Assembly (NCBI RefSeq): GCF_000739815.1
Contig: NZ_BBJJ01000052.1
Coordinates: forward strand, 1-49,697
DNA length: 49,697 bases
Source of the DNA: Paraburkholderia mimosarum LMG 23256 = NBRC 106338
GTDB taxonomy: Bacteria; Pseudomonadota; Gammaproteobacteria; Burkholderiales; Burkholderiaceae
Direction: 5' to 3'
Each line of letters starts with the position of its first letter. Positions within the stretch are counted from its first letter, which is position 1. Positions 32,821-40,926 of this stretch are shown here, in pieces. The notes below the pieces were generated by a model, which had not been told where the DNA came from, did not search any database, and saw nothing but the letters and a program-made list of their open reading frames with translations. Made by a program: the position numbers and the translations under genes.

Positions 32821-34950
32821 TCAGCCTAGCCTGCTCACCGGCACGACCGCCGCCGGGTCGCTGATGCTCGGCCGGCCGTTCTCGATGTGTCCGGCGAAGC
32901 GCCACGCGAAGGTGGCGTCGTCGCGGCTGGTGACCGTGAGGTCATACCAGTGATGGCTCGACGCAAGAACCCAGACTTCCTCGATGTGGCCGCCAGCCGG
33001 CACGATCACATTGCGCCCGTGTGCGCCATAGGCGTTGTCGGTCACGTTCAGGTGCGCGACGCTCGTCCCCGTGTTCGAGAACGCGAGGAAGAGATTGCCG
33101 TTGGCGATGTCGTAGTGCGCCGACACGTAAGGTTGCGGCGAGCGGCCTGACTTCCCCGGACCCGATTGCGCGGCCGTGCCCGCGAAGCGCCGCACGAAAC
33201 CGTTGGGGCCGTGCACTTCGAACGCGTAGATGCCGTTCGTCACGCTCAGATCCCATGTGTCGTCGAGCGACTTGCCCGCTTCGACGGTATAGCGCCAGGG
33301 ACCGTCGCTGCGATTCGTGCCGTACACGTAGAAGTGCGCGCCCTGGCGGCCCGTATTTGCGATCGTGATTGAAAGCGTGTTGTTCAGCGCTTCCGGCTTC
33401 GCATTCACATGAAGCTCGTAAGGGAGCGCGCGTGCGTAACGCACACCGGGCTCCTGCGGGTCGATTGGCTGTGGCGTGGCCGGCACCGTCGGCGCCGAGT
33501 TGACCGAGCACTGGTTGTCGGCCAGCGCCATGTAGTTGCTCGTGTCGGGCAGGGAGGGCATCGTGGCGTCGGGCGTGCGGAAGTCGAAGCATGTCGTGAG
33601 ATCGCCGCACACCGCGCGTCGCCATGCCGTGATGTTGGGCTCCTGTACGCCGAACCGTGCTTCGATGAAGCGGATCACCGAAGTATGATCGAACACCTGC
33701 GAGCAGACGAAGCCCCCCTTGCTCCACGGCGAAACCACGGTCATCGGCACGCGCGGGCCCAGGCCATATGGCAGGCCGTCGGCGGTGTACTTGCCGCCGC
33801 GCAGCGGGTTGACCACGTTGTGAATCTCGCCGTCCACGCTCACGGTCGACTTGCCCTGGGTAGGCATCGTGGGCGGCTGCGGCGGCACGATGTGGTCGAA
33901 GAAGCCGTCGTTCTCGTCATACATGATGAATAACACGGTCTTGCTCCAGACTTCGGGGTTCGAAGTCAGGGCGTCGAGAATCTGCGAGGTGTACTCCGCG
34001 CCATAGGCCGGCGTGTACTTGGGGTGCTCCGAGAACGCCGCAGGTGGCAGGAGCCACGAGACCTGCGGAAGATTATTCTGGAGTACGTCGTTTTTCAGCT
34101 CGGCGATCGTGCGCACGGTTTGCGCGCGCTGGTACAGCGCCGAGCCCGGCTGCGCGTTGATGAAGTTCGCGAAGTTCTGCAGGATGTTCGTCCCGTAGTT
34201 GCCGTTCAGCGGATCGCTGCCGTTCGTGCCCTGCTGGTAGATCTGCCACGAAATGCCGGCGGCTTGCAGGCGCTCGGGGTAGGTCGTCCACGAGAGGAGT
34301 TGATACGTGGGCGGCACGTCGTTGTCCACGTAGTCGTTGTTGTCGAGCAGCGGGCCGCCCATCGTGCCGGTCGGATCGACCATGCCGGTCATGAGGTAGG
34401 CGCGGTTCGGATGCGTCGGACCGGGCAGCGAGCAGAAGTAGTTGTCGCACACCGTGAAGGCATCGGCCAGCGCGTAGTGGAATGGAATGTCCGCGCGCAG
34501 GTAGTAGCCCATCGTCATGTCGGTCTTGTACTGCGGCCACTGGTTGTAAAGGCCGTTGTTGATCGCGTAGTGCGTGGGGTACCACGCGTGGTCGAGATCG
34601 CCCACGCATTGTGCGCTCGTCTTGAACGTGTCGAGATGGAACGGCAGCACGGGTTTCGTCGCGTCCGCCTTCGAGGCCTGATACCACACGGGCAGGCCGC
34701 CGGGCAGCGGAATCGGCAGGCGGTCGTTGTAGCCGCGAACGCCGCGCAGATGGCCGAAGTAGTGGTCGAACGAGCGGTTCTCCTGCATGAACACGACGAT
34801 GTGCTCGACATCGCGGATCGTGCCCGTGCGCGAATTGGCTGGTATGGCCAGCGCATTGCGGATCGATTCGGGGAGAACGGTCATCGCGGCGGCGGCGGCG
34901 CCCGACTGCGCGACGGTCTGCAGGAAACGGCGGCGACTGGTTGACGTCAT
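32821..34950 (-). CDS. Phosphocholine-specific phospholipase C, Tat-exported
   Basis: A 709-residue secreted phospholipase C of the acid-phosphatase-like superfamily (PlcH/PlcN/AcpA type), which splits phosphatidylcholine or sphingomyelin head groups. A twin-arginine signal begins MTSTSRRRFLQ. The catalytic N-terminal domain has HIVVFMQENRSFDHYFGHLRG (metal/nucleophile region), DLDHAWYPTHYAINNG, DNYFCSLPGPTHPNRAYLMTG, FIMYDENDGFFDHIVPP and FDHTSVIRFIEARFG. Two C-terminal beta-sandwich DUF756-type repeats follow (from about residue 510 and 610). The length fits this family. AAAGGTG precedes the ATG at 34950. It could serve phosphate or choline scavenging or host interaction; which one is not evident from the window. 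Confidence 0.96.
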   Translation of the reverse strand: MTSTSRRRFLQTVAQSGAAAAAMTVLPESIRNALAIPANSRTGTIRDVEHIVVFMQENRSFDHYFGHLRGVRGYNDRLPIPLPGGLPVWYQASKADATKPVLPFHLDTFKTSAQCVGDLDHAWYPTHYAINNGLYNQWPQYKTDMTMGYYLRADIPFHYALADAFTVCDNYFCSLPGPTHPNRAYLMTGMVDPTGTMGGPLLDNNDYVDNDVPPTYQLLSWTTYPERLQAAGISWQIYQQGTNGSDPLNGNYGTNILQNFANFINAQPGSALYQRAQTVRTIAELKNDVLQNNLPQVSWLLPPAAFSEHPKYTPAYGAEYTSQILDALTSNPEVWSKTVLFIMYDENDGFFDHIVPPQPPTMPTQGKSTVSVDGEIHNVVNPLRGGKYTADGLPYGLGPRVPMTVVSPWSKGGFVCSQVFDHTSVIRFIEARFGVQEPNITAWRRAVCGDLTTCFDFRTPDATMPSLPDTSNYMALADNQCSVNSAPTVPATPQPIDPQEPGVRYARALPYELHVNAKPEALNNTLSITIANTGRQGAHFYVYGTNRSDGPWRYTVEAGKSLDDTWDLSVTNGIYAFEVHGPNGFVRRFAGTAAQSGPGKSGRSPQPYVSAHYDIANGNLFLAFSNTGTSVAHLNVTDNAYGAHGRNVIVPAGGHIEEVWVLASSHHWYDLTVTSRDDATFAWRFAGHIENGRPSISDPAAVVPVSRLG

Positions 34951-35029
34951 TGCTGTTCACCTTTCTGCTTGAGGTTGGCGTGTCGTGCCCCGACGGTGGG
35001 CTGGCACAGGGGCACGCAGGTGCGGTGCT

Positions 35030-35437
35030 TCAATGGCTGGGCATGGCCGAACTGCTGGAATCGTTGCCGTTGCTGGCCTGGGTTTGCGCGGTGTCGCCTG
35101 GCGCGTAGCTCATGACCGGCGTGACCTGATCGCCGTCGGCGGCGAGGCTGGCCTGTGCGCTCTGGATGGAGTCGCTCGCGGTGGTTGCCACGTTCGCGCC
35201 ATGAGCGGGCGTGGCGCCCGGGTTCGCCAAAACGCGTGCATCGGGCTGCGGCGTTGTCGCCGCGCTGTTTGCCGATGGCGATGGCGATGGCGTTGCGGCT
35301 TGCTGGCGTTGCGCGGACGTCGGCGTTAGCGGCGTCGATGAGCCGTAACCCGGGCCGCATGCATCGAGCATGCTCGTTGCGAGCACAACGATAACTGCGG
35401 TCGGCAGTGTCGCCGACACGCGGTAGGGGAGGTGCAT
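35030..35437 (-). CDS. Small Ser/Thr/Ala-rich lipoprotein
   Basis: A 135-residue predicted lipoprotein. From the ATG at 35437 the signal peptide MHLPYRVSATLPTAVIVVLA ends in a lipobox-like TSMLDAC with Cys as the lipidation site. The mature part is low complexity (runs of Ser, Pro, Thr, Ala, Gln), as in surface linkers. The in-frame ATG at 35569 would add 44 unlikely residues; the ribosome binding site for 35437 is weak. It lies 80 bases upstream of the phospholipase C gene on the same strand and may be co-transcribed with it. Function unknown. Confidence 0.65.
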   Translation of the reverse strand: MHLPYRVSATLPTAVIVVLATSMLDACGPGYGSSTPLTPTSAQRQQAATPSPSPSANSAATTPQPDARVLANPGATPAHGANVATTASDSIQSAQASLAADGDQVTPVMSYAPGDTAQTQASNGNDSSSSAMPSH

Positions 35438-35613
35438 TCTCACGTGCGCATCCGTTCTCTGAGGATGGGTCGCGCACAGTTTCGTCGCCGTTGAAGAAAA
35501 AATTGTGAAACGCGAGAAAACGTTTGCGCGAGTCGAAATCAGCGCTTCAACGCTCCGCATTACAAGCATGTGCTCGCAGATTCTCTGCTAACGAAATGCT
35601 TTCGCGTCGTGTG

Positions 35614-35967
35614 TCACGCAGCGGGAGGATCGCCGTCATGGTGGGCGGCGCGCAGTACGTCGGTAGCGCGATGCGGCATCTCGACCTGATCGATCAGGAA
35701 CACGTCCCCGCGCGAATGTCCGGCGCGCAGCGGCAGGATCGCCTGATAGGCGCTCGAGCGATACCACTCGCGCGCGATTTCGCGGCTCGCGAACTCGATC
35801 ATGATGAGGTCGCCGGAAAACTTGCCTTCGAGCCGCTCGACGCGTCCACCATGAATGATGAAACGGCCGCCATAGGGGGCGAGGGTGGCGTCGATCTTCT
35901 CCAGGTACTCGACGATCGCGGGGCATGGTTCGACGTCGCGCAGATGGGCGATGGCATAAGCGGTCAT
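35614..35967 (-). CDS. DUF1330 domain-containing protein
   Basis: A 117-residue protein of the DUF1330 family, small ferredoxin-like (dimeric alpha-beta barrel) proteins of unknown function. Diagnostic parts are AYAIAHLRDVEPCPAIVEYLEKIDATLAPYGGRFIIHGG, LEGKFSGDLIMIEFASREIAREWYRSSAYQAILPLR and the GDVFLIDQVE end strand. GAGGA precedes the ATG at 35967. It is divergent from the small membrane protein at 36131 and not clearly tied to either neighbour. Confidence 0.88.
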   Translation of the reverse strand: MTAYAIAHLRDVEPCPAIVEYLEKIDATLAPYGGRFIIHGGRVERLEGKFSGDLIMIEFASREIAREWYRSSAYQAILPLRAGHSRGDVFLIDQVEMPHRATDVLRAAHHDGDPPAA

Positions 35968-36130
35968 GGCAGTCCTCGTGAGCGTGAAGCAGGATGAAAG
36001 GGGGCTAACGCTTGCGAGAATAGGGCGCGCCAGGCGGCGAATCGATTACCTGGGAGGTCATGCCGGCGGAGTAAAATAGCCGCAATCCGAAGCCCGGCCC
36101 GGGACGTTCCCGCTTTTCGCCACCGCCGCC

Positions 36131-36349
36131 ATGAACCCGTCACCCGAGAACAAGTCTGCGCGCAAGCAGCCGCCCAAATGGCTGTTGAACACCCTCACGG
36201 CGCTCGTGGGCGTGCTGACGCTCGCGCTCGGTATCGGCTGGATCGTCTACAAGTGGGTCGTCGATATGGAGATTCCGTACTTCGCCATTCCGCTCGTGAT
36301 GTGCGTGCCGGTGATCGTCGCCGTGGCGTTCCGCAACATCTGGGATTGA
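36131..36349 (+). CDS. Small two-TM membrane protein, 72 aa
   Basis: A 72-residue protein with a basic hydrophilic N-terminus (MNPSPENKSARKQPPKW) and two hydrophobic helices (about residues 19-42 and 48-67) separated by a short DMEIP turn. The ribosome binding site is poor, but a TAAAAT hexamer about 55 bases upstream may be a -10 element and the composition is coherent. It converges with the TPR protein gene (19-base gap). No named family recognised. Confidence 0.75.
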   Translation: MNPSPENKSARKQPPKWLLNTLTALVGVLTLALGIGWIVYKWVVDMEIPYFAIPLVMCVPVIVAVAFRNIWD

Positions 36350-36368
36350 GGCGCGCCCAGCACCGCTT

Positions 36369-38501
36369 TCAAATCCCGAAGCGCTCGGCGCACGCCACCC
36401 GCACGCGCTCCACTACTGCCGGCCACGCTTCGTCGACGCGCTGGCGGAAGAGGCGCATCGTGCCCGGATACCACGGCGAATCTTCGCGCTCGTGCATCCA
36501 GCGCCAGTCCAGGTCGAAATGCGGCAGCAGCACCCAGCACGGCTTGCCGAGCGACGCCGCCAGATGCGCGGTGGACGTATCCACGCAAACCACGAGATCG
36601 AGCTGCGCGACGATGGCGGCCGTATCGACGAAATCGCGCACGTCCGAGCCGAGGTGCAGCAGCGGCAGGCTCGCGGGCGGGTTGCGGGCTTCGTCTTCGC
36701 CCTGACCTTTCTGCAGGCTCACGAAGCGCACCCCCGGCAGGTTCCAGAGCGGCGCGAGCGCGGCGAGCGTTGGCAGCGAGCGGTGCGCGTCGTTGAAATG
36801 CTTCGCATTGCCCTTCCAGACGATGCCGATGCGCGGCCCCGGCTCGAGCGTGGCAAGGCGCGCGCGCCAGTGCTCGACGAGCGCCGGCTCGGGCGTCACG
36901 ACGAGCGGCGCGGGGATCGTGTCGAGCGTCGTGCCAAGACGGTGAGGCACGCTTATCGGGCTCACCCAGTAGTCGAACTGCGCGGCGGCAGTCGCGGCGG
37001 CTTCGTGGCCCAGCACGGCGTCGATGCCGTCGGCGCCGCTGAAGAGCCGGCGCAGCGGCGCCTGGCACGCGAACGCGATGTGCGCCGCGCCTTGCGCCTT
37101 GAGCACGCGAGCATAGCGCCCGAATTGCAGCATGTCGCCGAGGCCATCTTCCTGCCACAGCAGCAGCGACTTGCCGGCCAGCGGTTCGCCCTGCCAGACG
37201 GGGCACTGCAGCAGGCCTTGCGTGGCGTGATGCACGAAACCGGGCATCGTGTAGCGGCATTCGTAGCGCGCGAAGCCTTCCTCGAATCGGCCCATGCTGA
37301 TGAGCAGCGTGGCGAGGCGGAATTTGGCGTCGCCGTAGTCGGGGTTCGCGTCGAGTGCGCGGCGGTAGGCCGCTTCCGCTTCGTCGAGCCGGCCGTATTC
37401 CTTCAGCAGGCTCGCCACGTTGAAATGCGCCTCGGCGAAGTCGGGCCGCACGGCAAGCGCCTCGTGAAGCACGTCGAGCGCTTCGCCGCGCCGCCCGAGC
37501 GCCATCAGCACGCAGGCAAGATTGTTCCAGGCCTCGACCCGGCCGGGCAAGCGGCGCATCGTCTCGCGATAAGCGGCCTCAGCTTCGGGCAGCCGCTCCA
37601 GCGTATGCAGCGCGACGCCCAGGTTGTAATGCGCCTCGGCGTGATCGGGCGCGAGCGCGAGCGTCTCGCGAAAGGCCGCCTGGGCCTCGGGCACGCGCTT
37701 GAGATCGGTGAGCACGCAACCCAGGTTGTTGAGCGCGTCCACGAAATTGGGGCGCATCTGGAGCGCGAGGCGCACCGCGAGTTCCGCTTCGGCGAGCCTG
37801 CCGGATGCCTTGAGCAGCATGGCGAGATGGTTGAGCGCCTCCGGATACTGCGGCTGGATCAGCAGGGCCTGGCGAAAGGCCTCCGCCGCGTCGTCGCCTC
37901 GTCCCAGGTCTCGCAGCAACGTGCCGAGGCCGTTGTACGCCTTCGCATGGCGCGCATTGGCGGCAATGGCGGCGCGCAACGCGCTTTCGGCTTCGGTGAG
38001 GCGGCCTTGCCGGTGCAGCAGCAGTCCCAGGTTGTAGTGCGCGTCGGCGTGGCTGGGGCATTGCGCGAGTACCGCGCAAAACGCAGCTTCCGCTTCGGCG
38101 TGCCGCTCCTGGCGCTGCAGGACGACGCCGAGATTGCTGCGTGCGTCGATGTCGGCGGGCGTGAGGTTCAGCAGCCGTTCATAAAGCGCCTGCGCTGGCG
38201 CGAGGGCGCCGAGCGTCGCATAGAGCCCAGCGAGTCCGCGGTACGCCTCCGCGAAGTCCGGTTTTGCGGCGAGGCAGCGCTGCCAGAGCGTCTCGGCGCG
38301 CGCGACGTCGCCCATGCCCGTCGCGCTGAGCGCCGCGAGATTGAGCGCCGGCGCGAGCGTCGTGTCGTCGGTCGTCGCGCCCTCGCCGACGAGCGGTTCG
38401 AGCAGCGCGAGCGCTTGCGCGAAGCGGTGCGCCTCGCAATGCGCGTTGGCTTCGCGCAGGATGTCGTCGGGGGCGGGCGCGAGGGGCGTCGTAATGATCA
38501 C
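36369..38501 (-). CDS. TPR-repeat protein with glycosyltransferase-like (GT9-type) C-terminal domain
   Basis: A 710-residue cytoplasmic protein. Residues about 40-430 form some eleven 34-residue tetratricopeptide repeats (recurring A-HYNLG-L, G-EA-AAYR-AL and P pattern, such as HADAHYNLGLLLHRQGRLTEAE). The C-terminal 260 residues (LLLWQEDGLGDMLQFGRYA, GIVWKGNAKHFNDAHRSLPT, FVSLQKGQGEDEA, VCVDTSTAHLAASLGKPCWVLLPH) resemble heptosyltransferase/GT9 or O-GlcNAc-transferase-like proteins found with bacterial TPR arrays. The first codon is GTG (38501) with little ribosome-binding signal, so the start is uncertain. It may glycosylate proteins (flagellin, adhesins) or act in polysaccharide synthesis; no acceptor gene is adjacent. 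Confidence 0.88.
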   Translation of the reverse strand: MIITTPLAPAPDDILREANAHCEAHRFAQALALLEPLVGEGATTDDTTLAPALNLAALSATGMGDVARAETLWQRCLAAKPDFAEAYRGLAGLYATLGALAPAQALYERLLNLTPADIDARSNLGVVLQRQERHAEAEAAFCAVLAQCPSHADAHYNLGLLLHRQGRLTEAESALRAAIAANARHAKAYNGLGTLLRDLGRGDDAAEAFRQALLIQPQYPEALNHLAMLLKASGRLAEAELAVRLALQMRPNFVDALNNLGCVLTDLKRVPEAQAAFRETLALAPDHAEAHYNLGVALHTLERLPEAEAAYRETMRRLPGRVEAWNNLACVLMALGRRGEALDVLHEALAVRPDFAEAHFNVASLLKEYGRLDEAEAAYRRALDANPDYGDAKFRLATLLISMGRFEEGFARYECRYTMPGFVHHATQGLLQCPVWQGEPLAGKSLLLWQEDGLGDMLQFGRYARVLKAQGAAHIAFACQAPLRRLFSGADGIDAVLGHEAAATAAAQFDYWVSPISVPHRLGTTLDTIPAPLVVTPEPALVEHWRARLATLEPGPRIGIVWKGNAKHFNDAHRSLPTLAALAPLWNLPGVRFVSLQKGQGEDEARNPPASLPLLHLGSDVRDFVDTAAIVAQLDLVVCVDTSTAHLAASLGKPCWVLLPHFDLDWRWMHEREDSPWYPGTMRLFRQRVDEAWPAVVERVRVACAERFGI

Positions 38502-38989
38502 GGTGAACGGTAGAAGCGGTGGTGCGCAGCTGTCTGCCTCGCACGAACAATGGGCCAGTCTCGAGGTTACGACAGCTGCGCTTCAGGCAACGGCGCGAAC
38601 TGGGCGCATACGTTGCCCTTATTCGAGCAATGAGCGCGCAATGAGCCGGGTTGGCTGGCCATGCTTGCAGAACGCTTGCGAAATGGCGCGGCGCAGTGGG
38701 GAGACCGTAAGGGACATTGTTCGGCACGCACGGGCAGAACGGATGTGCCGATTTCTCGCTGGCGCCGCGCGCTCGGCGGCCACGTTCCCGAACTGCCGGA
38801 AACCCGCGCGAGCAAGAGTCGCCACGTGCTCACGCCGACGCTCGCGCGACGCGAGAATCCGGGCCCCGGCGCCCGTAGTCGCGATATGCGTGGGGAGCGC
38901 GAGGCGACTCAACCGGTGAATTGATTCGGCATCCGGATGACATGGCATCGCGTGCGGCGAGCGCCCGCGCGCAATGCCATGCCGCGTGC
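38502..38989. other. Gene-free region between TPR protein and alcohol dehydrogenase genes
   Basis: About 490 bases with no supported gene. The right end is the 3' flank of the alcohol dehydrogenase and the left end must carry the TPR gene promoter. Candidate frames on either strand lack ribosome binding sites or recognisable motifs. No strong hairpin with a T-run or tandem repeat is visible. Confidence 0.5.
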
Positions 38990-40060
38990 TCACGGCACGA
39001 GAACTTGCCGCCCGACCACCTTGCCTTGGGCGAGCGCCTCGAACGCGTCGTTGATTTCCGTGAGCGGCCGCGCCGAGACCGGCGAAGGCTGCATCCTGCC
39101 TTCGCGCGTGAGCGTCACGAGTTCGCGCAACTCGGGCAGCGTGCCCACATAGCTGCCTTCGATCTTCAGCGGCCGCATCGGGATGATGGGTAGCGAGAGC
39201 GTGAGATCCCCGCCCATCAGCCCGACGATCACCACATGGCCGCCGCGCGCGCAGGAATCGAGCGCGAGCCTGACCGTAGGCGTCGCGCCCACGAGGTCGA
39301 GCACCGCGCGCGCGCCGCCGCCCGTCGCGGCGATGACCTGCTGGAGCGCGTCGCTCGCTCGCGCGTCGATGGCGGCTAGCGCGCCGGCGGCGAGCGCCGC
39401 TTCGCGCTTGGCGGGGTCCACGTCCACGACGATCGCGCCCTGCGCGCCCAGCGCCTTGAGCACTTCGAGCGCCATCATGCCAAGACCGCCCGCGCCGATC
39501 ACGACCACGGGGCCTTCGTGTATGCGCTCGCCAAACTTCTTGACGGCCGAATACGTCGTTACGCCCGCGCAGGCGAGCGGTGCGGCCTTCACGGGATCGA
39601 GGCCGGCGAGATCCACGAGATAACGCGGATGCGGCACGATCACGTAGTCGGCGAAACCGCCGTCGCGCAGCACGCCGAGCGACTGCGGCTTCGCGCAAAT
39701 GTTCTCTTCGCCGCGCTTGCAGGCCGCGCATTCGCCGCAGCCGATCCACGGATGCACGACTGCGGACGTCCCCGCTGGGAGTGCTTCTGTAGCGGCTTGC
39801 GCATCGGGCCCGAGCGCCACGACCTCGCCGCAGATTTCATGGCTCGGCGTGAGCGGCAGCTTGATGCCGCGATCGGCGAGCGAGAGTTTCTTGCCGCCGC
39901 CCAGATCGTAGTAGCCCTCCCAGATGTGCAGGTCGGAATGGCACAGGCCCGCGGCCTTCACGCGCAGCAGCACCTCAGTGCCCTTTGGCTGGGGCACCTC
40001 GCGCTCGATCAGTTCCAGTGGCTTGCCGTGATGGATAACGCAGTAGCAGCGCATTTGCAT
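38990..40060 (-). CDS. Zinc-dependent alcohol dehydrogenase (MDR superfamily)
   Basis: A 356-residue NAD(P)-dependent alcohol/aldehyde dehydrogenase. Catalytic-zinc residues are in AAGLCHSDLHIWEG and the PSHEICGEV helix; the structural-zinc lobe has the four-Cys pattern GCGECAACKRGEENIC; the Rossmann loop is VVVIGAGGLGMMALEV. The ATG at 40060 (MQMRCYC) with GGAG seven bases upstream is preferred; a second ATG is two codons later. It is divergent from a MarR-family gene, suggesting direct regulation. The substrate is not predictable; the insertion EGYYDLGGGKKLSLADRGI before the PSHE motif occurs in some broad-range bacterial members. Confidence 0.93.
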   Translation of the reverse strand: MQMRCYCVIHHGKPLELIEREVPQPKGTEVLLRVKAAGLCHSDLHIWEGYYDLGGGKKLSLADRGIKLPLTPSHEICGEVVALGPDAQAATEALPAGTSAVVHPWIGCGECAACKRGEENICAKPQSLGVLRDGGFADYVIVPHPRYLVDLAGLDPVKAAPLACAGVTTYSAVKKFGERIHEGPVVVIGAGGLGMMALEVLKALGAQGAIVVDVDPAKREAALAAGALAAIDARASDALQQVIAATGGGARAVLDLVGATPTVRLALDSCARGGHVVIVGLMGGDLTLSLPIIPMRPLKIEGSYVGTLPELRELVTLTREGRMQPSPVSARPLTEINDAFEALAQGKVVGRQVLVP

Positions 40061-40208
40061 CGATGTCTCCGTGATGTGGTGTTCGACGGCCAGGCGATGA
40101 CGATTGCTTCGCATCATAACGGATGCGGTGCAAACGCTATTTCCCTTGCAGGGTGCTCGATTCGTCCGAGGGTAGACGCAACACATGCTGATCGTTGCAT
40201 AGCTAACG

Positions 40209-40220
40209 ATATCCGGATAT
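40209..40220. promoter_or_regulatory. Putative MarR operator
   Basis: A perfect 12-base palindrome ATATCCGGATAT lies nine bases before the MarR ATG, in the divergent region shared with the alcohol dehydrogenase. Position and symmetry fit a MarR-dimer site for autoregulation; binding is inferred. Confidence 0.5.
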
Positions 40221-40229
40221 GCTACGCAC

Positions 40230-40646
40230 ATGTTCGATCATTGCCTTTACTTCAACACCACGGCGCTGGCGCGGCGCCTGGAGCGCGAATGGGCGGAGGC
40301 CTTCGAGCGCTTCGAGCTTACGCCGCCGCAGGGTTTCATGCTGCGCGCGGTGCTGGAGCGGCCCGGTTCGCTCCAGCGCGAACTGGCCGAGTTGCTTTCC
40401 ATCGCCCGGCCCACGGCCACGCGCGTGCTCGACGGTCTGGAGGCGCGCGGCTACGTGGAGCGCCAGCGCACGGAGGGCGACGGACGCGAAGTGGCGATCG
40501 TGCCCACGGCACATGCCCTTGCGATTGGCGAGGCGCTCAACGCCGCGAGCGCGACGGTCACGAGCCGCATGAAGCGCACGCTGGGTGGCGAAGCGTTTGT
40601 CGATACGGTGTCGCGCCTGCGCACGGCGCGCGCCACATTGGGCTGA
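40230..40646 (+). CDS. MarR family transcriptional regulator
   Basis: A 138-residue winged-helix regulator. The MarR fold is visible: FELTPPQGFMLRAVLERPGS (helix 2-3), LQRELAELLSIARPTATRVLDGLEARGYVER (recognition helix), the wing QRTEGDGREVAIVPTAHA, and a C-terminal dimerisation helix. It is divergent from the zinc alcohol dehydrogenase (169-base gap) with a 12-base palindrome just before its start. Control of that dehydrogenase and of itself is the simplest model. Ligand unknown. Confidence 0.92.
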   Translation: MFDHCLYFNTTALARRLEREWAEAFERFELTPPQGFMLRAVLERPGSLQRELAELLSIARPTATRVLDGLEARGYVERQRTEGDGREVAIVPTAHALAIGEALNAASATVTSRMKRTLGGEAFVDTVSRLRTARATLG

Positions 40647-40734
40647 ATCCGCACGGCACGCGCGAAGCCCGGCAGGCTACAAGAAGGGCATCAAAGCGGC
40701 ATCAAAGTGGCATCAAAAAATACGGAGTTGCATC

Positions 40735-40887
40735 ATGCGGCGCATCGGCGCTTTTTGTATTTCGACGTGGCTCGCGGCCGCCGTTCTTTTTCTCGGCCGT
40801 CACTCGGTGCCGTTGATGGCGCTGAGCGGTGTAATCGTGTTTGCGGGCTTCGATCTTTTTCGTCCCGATTCCGGCGATCAGCAATAA
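40735..40887 (+). CDS. Small membrane protein, 50 aa
   Basis: A 50-residue protein (MRRIGAFCISTWLAAAVLFL) with two short hydrophobic segments (about residues 5-20 and 24-41) and an acidic tail FRPDSGDQQ. GGAG lies about eight bases before the ATG at 40735. It sits between the MarR gene and convergent zwf. No family recognised; the ribosome binding site and coherent helices support a real gene. Confidence 0.6.
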   Translation: MRRIGAFCISTWLAAAVLFLGRHSVPLMALSGVIVFAGFDLFRPDSGDQQ

Positions 40888-40926
40888 AAGCCGGCGGCCG
40901 CCGCGCGGCGCCCGCCGTGCCTCACA

